From assembly GCF_003050925.1 (NCBI RefSeq), contig NZ_QAOV01000019.1:41435-105434 (forward strand): 64,000 nucleotides of DNA. Reading direction: 5' to 3'. The notes under the pieces were generated by a model. The model did no database searches. It was not told where the DNA came from and worked only from the letters and a program-made list of their open reading frames with translations. Positions 37,285 through 46,622 of the stretch are shown in pieces. This DNA comes from Pseudomonas sp. GV085. Its GTDB lineage: Bacteria; Pseudomonadota; Gammaproteobacteria; Pseudomonadales; Pseudomonadaceae. The position numbers and the translations under genes were made by a program. Within the stretch, counting starts at the first letter, position 1. Each line of letters starts with the position of its first letter.

Positions 37285-38175
37285 ATGATGCGCATCCTGC
37301 TGTTCTTGGCCACTAACCTGGCGGTCGTGCTGATTGCCAGCATCACCCTGAGCCTTTTCGGCTTCAACGGGTTCATGGCGGCCAATGGGGTTGATCTCAA
37401 CCTCAATCAGCTGCTGATTTTCTGTGCGGTCTTTGGTTTCGCAGGTTCCTTGTTCTCGCTGTTCATCTCCAAGTGGATGGCGAAAATGAGTACCAGCACC
37501 CAGATCATCACCCAGCCGCGCACCCGTCACGAGCAATGGCTGCTGCAAACCGTAGAGCAACTGTCCCGTGAAGCCGGGATCAAGATGCCCGAAGTCGGTA
37601 TCTTCCCGGCCTACGAGGCGAACGCCTTCGCTACCGGCTGGAACAAGAACGACGCATTGGTCGCGGTCAGCCAGGGTTTGCTCGAGCGCTTCTCGCCGGA
37701 TGAAGTGAAAGCTGTCCTGGCCCACGAAATCGGTCACGTGGCCAATGGCGACATGGTTACCCTGGCGTTGATCCAAGGCGTGGTGAACACCTTCGTGATG
37801 TTCTTCGCACGGATCATCGGCAATTTCGTCGACAAGGTGATCTTCAAGAACGAAGAAGGCCAGGGCATTGCCTACTACGTGGCGACCATCTTCGCCGAAC
37901 TGGTTCTGGGCATCCTGGCCAGCGCCATCGTCATGTGGTTCTCGCGCAAGCGCGAATTCCGTGCCGATGAAGCCGGTGCGAACCTGGCCGGCACCGCCGC
38001 GATGATTGGCGCCCTGCAACGCCTGCGGGCGGAACAGGGGCTACCGGTGCACATGCCCGACACCCTGAACGCCTTTGGCATCAACGGTGGCATCAAGCAA
38101 GGGTTCGCTCGCATGTTCATGAGCCACCCGCCGCTGGAAGAGCGTATCGACGCACTGGCTCGTCGCCGGGGCTAA
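37285..38175 (+). CDS. htpX: Membrane zinc metalloprotease HtpX
   Basis: A 296-residue inner-membrane M48 protease with zinc motif HEIGH at residues 147-151 (AVLAHEIGHVANGD), two N-terminal membrane helices and two more after the motif. The third zinc ligand lies in REFRADEAGANL. It degrades damaged membrane proteins alongside FtsH. TGAGGAGATT precedes the ATG. A strong terminator follows. Confidence 0.94.
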   Translation: MMRILLFLATNLAVVLIASITLSLFGFNGFMAANGVDLNLNQLLIFCAVFGFAGSLFSLFISKWMAKMSTSTQIITQPRTRHEQWLLQTVEQLSREAGIKMPEVGIFPAYEANAFATGWNKNDALVAVSQGLLERFSPDEVKAVLAHEIGHVANGDMVTLALIQGVVNTFVMFFARIIGNFVDKVIFKNEEGQGIAYYVATIFAELVLGILASAIVMWFSRKREFRADEAGANLAGTAAMIGALQRLRAEQGLPVHMPDTLNAFGINGGIKQGFARMFMSHPPLEERIDALARRRG

Positions 38176-38192
38176 GAGGCTCCACAGCAAAC

Positions 38193-38225
38193 AAAAAAGG
38201 CCCGCAGCGATGCGGGCCTTTTTTT
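38193..38225. terminator. Rho-independent terminator of htpX
   Basis: AAAAAAGGCCCGCA pairs with TGCGGGCCTTTTTT around GCGA, with a T-run continuing on the plus strand. Confidence 0.9.
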
Positions 38226-38251
38226 GTCGGCTAATTATTGGTATGTGTGAG

Positions 38252-38338
38252 GGCCTCATCGCGAGCAGGCTCACTCCTACAGGTGATTTGTGAACGATGC
38301 AGACCCCTTGCAGGAGCGAGCCTGCTCGCGATGAGGCC
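38252..38338. repeat. REP doublet
   Basis: GGCCTCATCGCGAGCAGGCT on the left faces its reverse complement ending at 38338. The left arm has one change in the core (CTCACTCC for CTCGCTCC). It sits between convergent htpX and tpm. Confidence 0.88.
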
Positions 38339-38355
38339 AGAACTGTCGCTACAAA

Positions 38356-39012
38356 TTACCGCGTGGAAACCCGATACACCCGCTCCTCAAGCCGCGTAAC
38401 ACCCGCCTCCAGGAATTTCCCGCCTTCACTCAACACATCCTGATCCTCGAGGATCTTCAGCGTCCACGAGTCCCCGAACAACCGCCGCACCTCATCATCG
38501 AGCACAGCAAACGGCGGGCCGGGCATTTGCGCCTGGTCATAGTCCAGGGTAATCACCAGGCCAAGGGACTCCTTCGGCAGTATCCGCTTCAAATGGGCGG
38601 CGTAGCGCTCGCGCATTTCCGCCGGCAACGCGATCAACGCCGCGCGATCATAAAGCGCGGAGCAATCGGCAACATCGCCTGCCGTCAGCTCGAAGAAATC
38701 GCCGCACCACAGCTCAATGGAACCTGCCCGATAAACCTTGAACGGCCCCTGCTCGCTGACGGCCGGATCAAAGCCATGTTCGCTGAAAAACTCCTCGACG
38801 GCTTTTTCCGACAGTTCGACTCCCAAGACCTCATGGCCTTGATGGGCGAGCCATAGCAAATCCAGGCTTTTTCCACATAACGGCACCAACACGCGTGCGC
38901 CTTCTTCAAGGCTTAACGCTGGCCAGAACCGCTTCAGATGAGGGTTCACCTGCGGCAGGTGAAAGCCGATCTGGTTCGCCGCCCACTTTTTGTGCCAAAA
39001 CTCCGGCTGCAT
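38356..39012 (-). CDS. tpm: Thiopurine S-methyltransferase
   Basis: A 218-residue TPMT, the usual family length. It opens MQPEFWHKKWAANQIGFH; the SAM-binding motif is RVLVPLCGKSLDLLWLA with GVELSEKAVEEFF, and YDRAALIALPAEMRERYA follows. Bacterial TPMT methylates selenium and tellurium compounds as well as thiopurines. The start at 39012 is preferred over 39036 by family length. It is divergent from the dioxygenase gene. Confidence 0.92.
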   Translation of the reverse strand: MQPEFWHKKWAANQIGFHLPQVNPHLKRFWPALSLEEGARVLVPLCGKSLDLLWLAHQGHEVLGVELSEKAVEEFFSEHGFDPAVSEQGPFKVYRAGSIELWCGDFFELTAGDVADCSALYDRAALIALPAEMRERYAAHLKRILPKESLGLVITLDYDQAQMPGPPFAVLDDEVRRLFGDSWTLKILEDQDVLSEGGKFLEAGVTRLEERVYRVSTR

Positions 39013-39114
39013 AAATAACCCCGAAAATTCGATCAAAACACCCTAAAACTTATATTAGATTTAGATTAATGATCTGACTGAAGATGTTGCATCTTAACTC
39101 TCAGGAGCTCATTC

Positions 39115-39882
39115 ATGTTCCCCAGCCTGTACATATCCCACGGCTCCCCCATGCTCGCCCTGGAACCCGGCGCCAGCGGGCCGGCACTCGCCCGCCTGGC
39201 CGCCGAGATACCGAAGCCAAAAGCCATCGTGATTGTTTCCGCACACTGGGAAAGCAATGAGCTGCTGGTCAGCGGCAATCCACAACCGGAAACCTGGCAT
39301 GACTTCGGTGGCTTTCCCAAAGCTCTGTTCGAAGTGCAGTACCCAGCCCCAGGTGACCCACGACTCGCCGCAGAGGTTGCCGAATTATTGAAAACCGCTG
39401 GCTTTCCAGCACGCATCGACAGCAATCGGCCTTTCGACCATGGCGTCTGGGTACCTTTATCGCTGATGTACCCGCAGGCAGACATTCCGATTGTCCAGGT
39501 TTCGCTGCCCACCCGCGGCGGCCCCACCCTGCAGACCCGCGTTGGCCACGCGCTGGCCAGCCTGCGCGAGCACGGAGTCCTGCTGATCGGCTCAGGCAGT
39601 ATCACCCACAACCTGCGGGAACTGGATTGGCATGCCGGCCCCGAGAGTGTTGAGCCCTGGGCCCTGGCATTTCGCGACTGGATGATCGAGAAGCTCGCAG
39701 CGAACGACGAAGCTGCGCTGCACGACTATCGCGCGCAAGCACCGAATGCTGTGCGTAACCATCCCAGCGACGAGCACTTGTTGCCGCTGTACTTTGCCCG
39801 TGCCGCCGGGGGGCAGTTCGGGATTGCCCACCAGGGGTTCACCATGGGCGCGCTGGGGATGGACATCTACCGCTTCGGCTGA
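39115..39882 (+). CDS. LigB-family aromatic ring-opening dioxygenase (YgiD-like)
   Basis: A 255-residue protein of the class III extradiol dioxygenase family. The likely metal ligands lie in LYISHGSPMLALE, IVSAHWESNELL and DHGVWVPLSLMYP; GSGSITHNLRELDW is conserved. The closest described relatives are zinc-dependent 4,5-DOPA dioxygenases (YgiD). The in vivo substrate is not known. CAGGAGCTC precedes the ATG. A terminator lies downstream. Confidence 0.85.
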   Translation: MFPSLYISHGSPMLALEPGASGPALARLAAEIPKPKAIVIVSAHWESNELLVSGNPQPETWHDFGGFPKALFEVQYPAPGDPRLAAEVAELLKTAGFPARIDSNRPFDHGVWVPLSLMYPQADIPIVQVSLPTRGGPTLQTRVGHALASLREHGVLLIGSGSITHNLRELDWHAGPESVEPWALAFRDWMIEKLAANDEAALHDYRAQAPNAVRNHPSDEHLLPLYFARAAGGQFGIAHQGFTMGALGMDIYRFG

Positions 39883-39941
39883 CAGACAGACCGCGTCGCG
39901 GGCTTGCTCGCGAAGGGCGGCGACACAAATCAGCAGGCAAA

Positions 39942-39970
39942 AAAAATCCCCGAACCAGTCGGGGATTTTT
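39942..39970. terminator. Bidirectional terminator
   Basis: AAAAATCCCC pairs with GGGGATTTTT around a 9-base loop, between the dioxygenase gene and convergent helicase gene. A partial REP-like GGCTTGCTCGCGAAG lies just upstream at about 39900-39915. Confidence 0.85.
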
Positions 39971-39999
39971 TATGTTCGATCAATCAACCCAAGAGCGGA

Positions 40000-41673
40000 T
40001 CAATCTTCGCGATAACGACGCAGCTTCAACTGCTTGCCGGCAACGCGAGTGTCCTTCAGCTTGGTCAGCAACTTCTCAAGACCATCTTCCGGCAGCTCAA
40101 CGAGGCTGAAGCTGTCACGCACCTGGATGCGACCGATCGCTTCACGTGCCAGACCACCTTCGTTGAGGATGGCGCCCAGCAGGTTCTTGGCAGCGATACC
40201 GTCACGCGCGCCCAGCGCGGTACGGCAACGTGCACGGCCTTCGCCCAGTGGCATCGGAGCACGACGCTCGCGGTCACTACGCTCAGGACGATCACCGGAA
40301 CGCTCTGGACGATCGCCACGCGGTGCATTGTTCGGCACCAGTGGACGCTCTTTCTCGATTGCAGCCAGGGTCAGCGCTTGAGCGTTGGTTGCCTTGCGCA
40401 GCAGGGCTGCGGCCAGGGCACGCGGGCTGCAACCGATGTCGGCAGTCAGGCGATCGAGCAGATCACCGTGAGTCGATTCGGCATCGGCCACCAGCGGCGA
40501 CAGGCTGTTGGTCAGCTTCTTGATGCGCGCATCCAGAACAGCTTGAGCGTCTGGCAAGCGAACTTCAGCAACCTTTTGACCGGTTACACGCTCGATCACT
40601 TGCAGCATGCGGCGCTCACGCGGAGTCACCAGCAGCAGTGCACGACCTTCGCGACCGGCACGGCCGGTACGGCCGATACGGTGAACGTAGGACTCCGGGT
40701 CGTACGGCATGTCAACGTTGAACACGTGAGTGATGCGCGGAACGTCCAGGCCACGAGCAGCAACGTCGGTCGCCACAACGATGTCCAGACGGCCATCCTT
40801 GAGGGAGTCGATCACGCGCTCACGCTGGTTCTGGGCGATGTCACCGTTCAGCGCAGCGGCTTTGTAGCCTTTGGCTTCCAGGGCACTGGCCAGATCCAGG
40901 GTCGCTTGCTTGGTGCGCACGAACATGATCAGGGCGTCGAAATCTTCCACTTCCAGCAAGCTGAGAACGGCGGATGTCTTCTGGTCAGCGTGAACCAACA
41001 GGTGAGCCTGTTCGATCGCGGTAACGGTCTGGGTCTTGGTCTGGATCTTCACGTGTTGCGGATCGCGCAGGTGGCGTTCGGCAATGGCACGGATCGACTG
41101 CGGCAAGGTAGCCGAGAACAATACGGTCTGACGGGTTGCAGGCAGAGCCTTGAAGATAACTTCCAGGTCGTCCATGAAACCCAGCTTGAGCATTTCGTCG
41201 GCTTCGTCGAGAACCAGATGGTTCACGGTCGCCAGTACTTTTTCGTCGCGACGCAGGTGGTCGCACAGACGCCCCGGAGTAGCGACAACGATCTGTGCGC
41301 CATTACGGATTGCTTTCAGTTGTGGGCCCATCGGCGCGCCGCCGTAGACAGCCACAACAGTTACGCCCGGCATTTGCTTGGCGTAGGTTTCGAAAGCGGT
41401 TGCAACTTGTAGCGCCAACTCACGAGTTGGGGCCAGGATCAGGGCTTGCGGTTCGCGCTTTGCAGGATCGATGCGATGCAGGATCGGCAGGGCGAACGCA
41501 GCGGTTTTACCCGTACCGGTTTGCGCCTGACCAATCATGTCGTGACCGGCCATGATGATCGGGATCGATTGCTGCTGAATAGCCGATGGTTCTTCGTAGC
41601 CAGTCGCGGTGACGGCTGCAAGAATATTCGGATTAAGATTAAAAGCGGCGAAGCCGCCGGTTTCCTGGGTCAT
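40000..41673 (-). CDS. deaD: DEAD-box RNA helicase, DeaD/CsdA-like
   Basis: A 557-residue helicase. The phosphate-binding motif AQTGTGKT is at residues 50-57, followed by LDEADEMLKLGF, VLFSATLPQ, ATDVAARGLDVPR and HRIGRTGRAGREG. A basic Arg/Asp/Glu/Pro-rich linker (GDRPERSGDRPERSDRE) leads to a C-terminal DbpA-like RNA-binding domain. It unwinds RNA in ribosome assembly and mRNA decay and is cold-induced in many species. AGAGGCAGACCC precedes ATG 41673; the open frame continues 80 codons upstream without family sequence. Confidence 0.92.
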   Translation of the reverse strand: MTQETGGFAAFNLNPNILAAVTATGYEEPSAIQQQSIPIIMAGHDMIGQAQTGTGKTAAFALPILHRIDPAKREPQALILAPTRELALQVATAFETYAKQMPGVTVVAVYGGAPMGPQLKAIRNGAQIVVATPGRLCDHLRRDEKVLATVNHLVLDEADEMLKLGFMDDLEVIFKALPATRQTVLFSATLPQSIRAIAERHLRDPQHVKIQTKTQTVTAIEQAHLLVHADQKTSAVLSLLEVEDFDALIMFVRTKQATLDLASALEAKGYKAAALNGDIAQNQRERVIDSLKDGRLDIVVATDVAARGLDVPRITHVFNVDMPYDPESYVHRIGRTGRAGREGRALLLVTPRERRMLQVIERVTGQKVAEVRLPDAQAVLDARIKKLTNSLSPLVADAESTHGDLLDRLTADIGCSPRALAAALLRKATNAQALTLAAIEKERPLVPNNAPRGDRPERSGDRPERSDRERRAPMPLGEGRARCRTALGARDGIAAKNLLGAILNEGGLAREAIGRIQVRDSFSLVELPEDGLEKLLTKLKDTRVAGKQLKLRRYRED

Positions 41674-42095
41674 GGGTCTGCCTCTAAGTGCATCCGCAAA
41701 GACCCATGCTCCAAAGCTGCGCGTGCCGTGTTGAGACTCAAGAGTCGCCCTGGCAGCTTTGTCGGCGGGGATTTGCGAAAACGAATGAATGAAAAGAATC
41801 GTCAAGGGAGAGTCCGCAGTACGGACGTGCAGCCGAAGCTGACTTCGGGGAATTGCTCTACCTAAACGCGGCCCGGCTAAAGGCCGGCGCGCACTATACC
41901 GGAATTTGCCCAAAAAGGGAGCTTTTTTTATCGGAAATCCACCTGATACACCGTTGTGTCACAGGCTTTGCGAATAATCGGTCAGCCGTCTACTTTTCAA
42001 AGGCCCGGCCTTGCGGGTGATGGCGCTAAAACGGTTCACCCTTTGCCGTGCAGACCGCCGGTCCGGCACGCCTTTCCCACCCCGAGGATCACTCC
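41674..42095. other. Intergenic region with deaD leader
   Basis: 422 bases between divergent deaD and the crotonase gene. The first 220 or so stay open in the deaD frame but do not look like helicase sequence, so they are more likely a long untranslated leader such as cold-shock mRNAs carry. An AT-rich block at about 41915-41960 is the likely promoter zone. No other gene is seen. Confidence 0.5.
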
Positions 42096-42887
42096 ATGAA
42101 TCAGCCCAGCACCAGTCGAGTCAGCCGCGAACGGCATGGTCATGTGTTCATGATCGGTCTGGATCGGGTAGCCAAGCGCAATGCCTTCGATCTCGACCTG
42201 CTCAACGCATTGAGCCTGGCCTATGGCGAGTTCGAAGCCGACAGCGAGGCGCGCGTGGCGGTGGTGTTCGCTCATGGCGAGCACTTTACCGCCGGGCTCG
42301 ACCTGGTCGATGCCAGCGTTACACTCGCCGAAGGCTGGCAGGTGCCCGCTGGCGGCTGTGATCCGTGGGGGGTGTTCGCTGGCCCCAGGGTCAGCAAACC
42401 GGTAATCGTCGCCGCCCAGGGCTATTGCCTGACCATCGGCATCGAGTTGATGCTGGCCGCCGATATCAACCTGTGCGCCAGCAACACCCGGTTCGCGCAG
42501 ATGGAAGTGCAACGCGGGCTCTTCCCGTTCGGCGGCGCCACCCTGCGCCTGCATCAAGTCTCCGGTTGGGGCAATGCCATGCGCTGGTTGTTGACCGGTG
42601 ATGAATTCGACGCCCGTGATGCCTTGCACCTGGGTCTGGTGCAGGAAGTCATGGCCAGTGAAGACTTGCTGCCCCGGGCGATTGAACTGGCCGAGCGGAT
42701 CGCCCGGCAGGCGCCGCTCGGCGTTCAAGCGACGCTGATGTCTGCGCGACAGGCCCGGTATGAAGGGGAAACCGCTGCTGCACAAGCATTGCCTCTGCTA
42801 GTCAAGAAGTTGATGGCTAGCGAGGATGTCAAAGAAGGTGTGCGGTCGATGGTGGAGAAGCGGCCTGGAGTGTTCAAAGGTTGCTGA
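42096..42887 (+). CDS. Crotonase/enoyl-CoA hydratase family protein
   Basis: A 263-residue protein. The oxyanion-hole segments are FAHGEHFTAGLDLVD and VAAQGYCLTIGIELMLAADI, followed by RGLFPFGGATLRL. The exact reaction is not determined because the acidic catalytic residues differ among crotonases. The ATG at 42096 has GAGGATCAC upstream. It stands alone; no beta-oxidation neighbours are present. Confidence 0.83.
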   Translation: MNQPSTSRVSRERHGHVFMIGLDRVAKRNAFDLDLLNALSLAYGEFEADSEARVAVVFAHGEHFTAGLDLVDASVTLAEGWQVPAGGCDPWGVFAGPRVSKPVIVAAQGYCLTIGIELMLAADINLCASNTRFAQMEVQRGLFPFGGATLRLHQVSGWGNAMRWLLTGDEFDARDALHLGLVQEVMASEDLLPRAIELAERIARQAPLGVQATLMSARQARYEGETAAAQALPLLVKKLMASEDVKEGVRSMVEKRPGVFKGC

Positions 42888-42894
42888 AAGTCTG

Positions 42895-42972
42895 TGTAGG
42901 AGCTGCCGAAGGCTGCGATCTTTGATATTGCTTTTGAAGATCAAAAGATCGCAGCCTTCGGCAGCTCCTACA
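42895..42972. repeat. Long hairpin repeat, second family
   Basis: Two perfect 26-base arms (42895-42920 and 42947-42972) of the form TGTAGGAGCTGCCGAAGGCT plus GCGATC are reverse complements around 26 bases. The core differs from the REP at 7637. A partial copy occurs at 63449 and a collapsed one at 35097. Confidence 0.88.
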
Positions 42973-42988
42973 AGGGGATCTGTGCTCC

Positions 42989-43744
42989 TCAGGTAGCCGG
43001 GCGAATGCACTTGATCAATGACTGCAACGAATACCCCAAGCGCGGCCCCAGCGCTTCGGCGCGGGCGATCAGGCCGTCCATGTCCAGTTCCTGATCCAGC
43101 TCCGACGGCACGATCAGAATCACGTTGCCCTCCTTCACCGGCAGCTCCCAGTAATGTCGGTGGTACAAACCACGCAACAACGCGGCGCCCAAGGGTTTGC
43201 CATCGTCGGTAGCCCACTGATTGATGACCAGCCAGCCACCCGAATTCAATCGCTTCTGGCAGTTTTCCAGAAAGCTCCAGGCCAGATGCCCGACACCCGG
43301 ACCGACATCGGTATAAAGGTCGACGAAAATCAGGTCGGCCGACTCAGCCGTGTCGAGCAGTTCCAGGGCATCGCCAACGCGGATGTACAGGCGCGGATCG
43401 TCATCCAGCCCCAGGTACTCGATGGCCAGACGCGGTACGTCCGGGCGCAGTTCGATGGCTTCGACATCTTCCAGCGGCAGGAACTTGAGGCAGGCCTGAG
43501 TCAGAGTACCGGCGCCGAGACCGAGAAACAGCGCACTTTCCGGTTGCTCGTGGCACAACGCGCCGATCAGCATCGCCCGGGTGTAGTCGTACTCGAGCCA
43601 GCTCGGATCGGCCGTGAACACGCAGCTTTGCTCGATGGCATCACCGAACTCGAGAAAACGGTAATCGGCCACTTCCAGCACACGAATCACGCCGAACTCG
43701 TCCTGTACCTCGGCGAGCAGATGCTCGACGCGCTCCTCAGTCAT
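42989..43744 (-). CDS. Spermidine synthase-like methyltransferase-fold protein
   Basis: A 251-residue protein with the Rossmann SAM-type motif ALFLGLGAGTLTQACLKFLP and VEAIELRPDVPRLA, then ADLIFVDLYTD. It resembles the SpeE fold but lacks clear polyamine-synthase context, and many such proteins are mis-named. Its role is unknown. It is divergent from the DAHP synthase gene. Confidence 0.78.
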   Translation of the reverse strand: MTEERVEHLLAEVQDEFGVIRVLEVADYRFLEFGDAIEQSCVFTADPSWLEYDYTRAMLIGALCHEQPESALFLGLGAGTLTQACLKFLPLEDVEAIELRPDVPRLAIEYLGLDDDPRLYIRVGDALELLDTAESADLIFVDLYTDVGPGVGHLAWSFLENCQKRLNSGGWLVINQWATDDGKPLGAALLRGLYHRHYWELPVKEGNVILIVPSELDQELDMDGLIARAEALGPRLGYSLQSLIKCIRPAT

Positions 43745-43894
43745 TTCATCTCCTGATCGTCACCGGGGCCGGTAACGCAATAACACCGCGTATAGAGAGC
43801 GGCAAAGGCGAGATTGTCGGCGAAGCGACGGGAACAGGTCACGCACTAATTTGCTGATAACATGGAGGTCCGAGCGAAAACACTAGAGACCGTG

Positions 43895-45241
43895 ATGAGC
43901 CAACCCTGGAGCCCTGACAGCTGGCGCGCCCTGCCGATCCAGCAACAACCCCAATACCCCGACGCCGCGCATTTGCAGCAGGTCGAACAGACTCTGGCCA
44001 GCTATCCACCACTGGTGTTTGCCGGTGAAGCCCGGGAGTTGCGCCGTCAGTTTGCCGAGGTGACCCAAGGCCGCGCGTTTCTGTTGCAGGGTGGCGACTG
44101 CGCCGAAAGCTTCGCCGAATTCTCCGCGGCGAAAATCCGCGACACCTTCAAAGTGTTGTTGCAGATGGCGATCGTGATGACTTTTGCCGCCGGCTGCCCG
44201 GTGGTCAAGGTCGGGCGCATGGCCGGGCAGTTCGCCAAGCCCCGCTCGGCCAACGACGAAACCATCGATGGCGTGACCCTGCCAGCCTATCGTGGCGACA
44301 TCGTCAACGGCATCGGTTTCGACGAAAAAAGCCGCGTGCCGGACCCGGAGCGCCTGTTGCAGTCCTATCACCAGTCCACTGCCACCTTGAACCTGTTGCG
44401 CGCGTTCGCCCAGGGCGGTTTTGCCGATCTGCATCAGGTGCACAAGTGGAACCTGGACTTCATTGCCAACTCGGCACTGGCAGAAAAGTACAGCCACCTG
44501 GCCGACCGCATCGATGAAACCCTGGCGTTCATGCGTGCCTGCGGCATGGACAGTTCGCCGCAATTGCGTGAAACCAGTTTCTTCACCGCCCACGAAGCGC
44601 TGCTGCTGAACTACGAAGAAGCTTTCGTACGTCGCGACAGCCTGACCAACGATTACTACGACTGCTCGGCCCACATGCTGTGGATCGGCGACCGTACGCG
44701 CCAGCTCGACGGCGCTCACGTCGAATTCCTGCGCGGGGTGAACAACCCGATCGGGGTCAAGGTTGGCCCGAGCATGAACCCCGACGACCTGATTCGCTTG
44801 ATCGACGTGCTCAACCCGGACAACGACCCGGGTCGCCTGAACCTGATCGCGCGGATGGGCGCGAACAAGGTCGGCGATCACTTGCCGCAGCTGATCCGCG
44901 CCGTCGAGCGGGAAGGCAAGCAAGTGCTGTGGAGTTCCGACCCGATGCACGGCAATACGATCAAGGCCAGCAGCGGCTACAAGACTCGCGACTTCGCGCA
45001 GATCCTTGGCGAAGTGAAGCAGTTCTTCCAGGTACACGAAGCCGAAGGCAGCTATGCCGGTGGTATCCATATCGAAATGACCGGGCAGAACGTGACCGAA
45101 TGCATCGGTGGTGCGCGGCCGATTACCGAAGACGGCTTGTCGGATCGCTACCACACCCATTGCGACCCGCGGATGAATGCCGATCAGTCGCTGGAGCTGG
45201 CGTTTTTGATTGCTGAAACGCTGAAGCAGGTTCGGCGCTAA
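43895..45241 (+). CDS. Class II DAHP synthase
   Basis: A 448-residue plant-type DAHP synthase. Motifs include LLQGGDCAESFAEFSAAKIR, PVVKVGRMAGQFAKPRS, VGVKVGPSMNPDDL-like GVKVGPSMNPDDLIRL and WSSDPMHGNTIKASSGYKTR. It condenses phosphoenolpyruvate and erythrose 4-phosphate, the first shikimate step. The ATG at 43895 gives the family length. A class I enzyme for the same reaction is at 59506. No phenazine genes are adjacent. Confidence 0.92.
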   Translation: MSQPWSPDSWRALPIQQQPQYPDAAHLQQVEQTLASYPPLVFAGEARELRRQFAEVTQGRAFLLQGGDCAESFAEFSAAKIRDTFKVLLQMAIVMTFAAGCPVVKVGRMAGQFAKPRSANDETIDGVTLPAYRGDIVNGIGFDEKSRVPDPERLLQSYHQSTATLNLLRAFAQGGFADLHQVHKWNLDFIANSALAEKYSHLADRIDETLAFMRACGMDSSPQLRETSFFTAHEALLLNYEEAFVRRDSLTNDYYDCSAHMLWIGDRTRQLDGAHVEFLRGVNNPIGVKVGPSMNPDDLIRLIDVLNPDNDPGRLNLIARMGANKVGDHLPQLIRAVEREGKQVLWSSDPMHGNTIKASSGYKTRDFAQILGEVKQFFQVHEAEGSYAGGIHIEMTGQNVTECIGGARPITEDGLSDRYHTHCDPRMNADQSLELAFLIAETLKQVRR

Positions 45242-45256
45242 ATCCCGTCGCCTTCA

Positions 45257-45318
45257 TCGCGAGCAAGCTCGCTCCCACATTGGACCGCGTTCCCCTGTGG
45301 GAGCGAGCCTGCTCGCGA
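45257..45318. repeat. REP doublet
   Basis: Arms 45257-45278 and 45297-45318 are reverse complements except for one base (CAAGCTC against GAGCCTG). It lies between convergent genes. Confidence 0.88.
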
Positions 45319-45328
45319 AGGGGCCTGC

Positions 45329-46558
45329 TCAGTCACCATCAATCTGTGCCAATGCCACCCGCAACCTTGCCGCACTCGCTCGTGGGCAATTCAGCTGAAC
45401 ATGCGCCAACCCCAGCCAATCCGCCATCTGCCGCAGATTGACCGCCAACGCCAGCATCCCCTCGTCATCCAGCCCCGCTTCCTCCTCATGCACTGCATGC
45501 ACCGCCAAACCTCCAGCCTCCCGCTCGGCGCGCAGATCGACTCGCGCGGCAATCCGTTCGTTGTGCAAAAAAGGCAGGACGTAGTAGCCATAAACGCGCT
45601 TGTCCTGTGGCGTGTAGATCTCCAGCCGATAACGGAAATCAAACAGCCGCTCGGTCCGGCTGCGCTCCCAGATCAGCGAATCGAACGGTGAAAGCAAGGC
45701 ACTGGCCGCGACTTTGCGCGGCACTTTTGGCTCGGGCAGACAATAGGCCGGTTGCCGCCAGCCCTCAACTTCGCAGGTCAGCAACTCACCGGCCTCGACC
45801 AACTCAGCCAATCGTGGGCGACTGTCCGCAGGGTTCAAGCGGAAATAGTCGCGCAAGTCCTTCTCCGTACCGACACCCAGGGCCGTTACCGCATGCCGCA
45901 ACAGGCCGCGCTGGGCTTCCTCTTCGCCCAGAATGGGTTGTGCAAGCACCGCCGTGGGAATCACCCGCTCCGGCAGATCGTAGAGCCTTTCGAATCCGCG
46001 CCGTCCGGCAACAGTCACTTCACCGGCGGCGAACAACCATTCCAGCGCATGCTTTTCCGCGCTCCAGCCCCACCAGGGACCGGCCCGTTCCTGACGGGTC
46101 GACAGGCTCCCGGCACCCAGCGCGCCCCGCTGCTCAACTGAAGCCAGCACCCGGCGAATGGTGTCTTGTTGTTCGCGACCAAAACGCGCCAGTTGCTCAT
46201 AAATGTCTTCGCCACGGCTCGCACGCTGCATGCGCCAACGCATCAACGGGTACATGGAAAGAGGCAATAACGAGGCTTCATGGCCCCAGTACTCGAACAA
46301 CGTACGGTGCCGGCCCTGACTCCAGGCAGCCTGGTCGAGTAAACCGGAAGAATAGTTACCGAGGCGGGAAAACAGCGGAAGGTAGTGCGAACGCACCAAT
46401 GCATTGACTGAATCGATCTGCAAAATGCCCAGCCGTTCGATCAGGCGATTGAGCGCAGCAGCCTTGATCGCCGCTGGCGGCTGCCGCCCGTTGAACCCTT
46501 GGGCGGACAGCGCCAGACGCCGAGCCTGTTTGAGGGTAAAGGACAATGTTGCGGGCAT
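45329..46558 (-). CDS. YcaQ/AlkZ-like winged-helix DNA glycosylase
   Basis: A 409-residue HTH_42-family protein. The catalytic QxD motif is Gln47-Ile-Asp49 in RLGILQIDSVNALVRSHYLP, and several winged-helix repeats follow. E. coli YcaQ unhooks interstrand crosslinks and removes bulky alkylated bases. AAGGAGACGCCC sits before ATG 46558, which rules out the upstream start at 46582. It ends 11 bp from a REP doublet. Confidence 0.87.
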   Translation of the reverse strand: MPATLSFTLKQARRLALSAQGFNGRQPPAAIKAAALNRLIERLGILQIDSVNALVRSHYLPLFSRLGNYSSGLLDQAAWSQGRHRTLFEYWGHEASLLPLSMYPLMRWRMQRASRGEDIYEQLARFGREQQDTIRRVLASVEQRGALGAGSLSTRQERAGPWWGWSAEKHALEWLFAAGEVTVAGRRGFERLYDLPERVIPTAVLAQPILGEEEAQRGLLRHAVTALGVGTEKDLRDYFRLNPADSRPRLAELVEAGELLTCEVEGWRQPAYCLPEPKVPRKVAASALLSPFDSLIWERSRTERLFDFRYRLEIYTPQDKRVYGYYVLPFLHNERIAARVDLRAEREAGGLAVHAVHEEEAGLDDEGMLALAVNLRQMADWLGLAHVQLNCPRASAARLRVALAQIDGD

Positions 46559-46622
46559 GGGCGTCTCCTTGTCTGCTCGCAACCTACCTCACCGGTAAGG
46601 GGTTTGTGTAGCTTGGGACTCA

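Noticed and set aside
39904..41412. 502-residue open frame on the plus strand
   Set aside because: Antisense to the DEAD-box helicase gene, which has every helicase motif.
41674..41913. 80-codon N-terminal extension of the helicase
   Set aside because: No family sequence, and a good ribosome site precedes the internal ATG at 41673.
43883..45160. 425-residue open frame on the minus strand
   Set aside because: Antisense to class II DAHP synthase.
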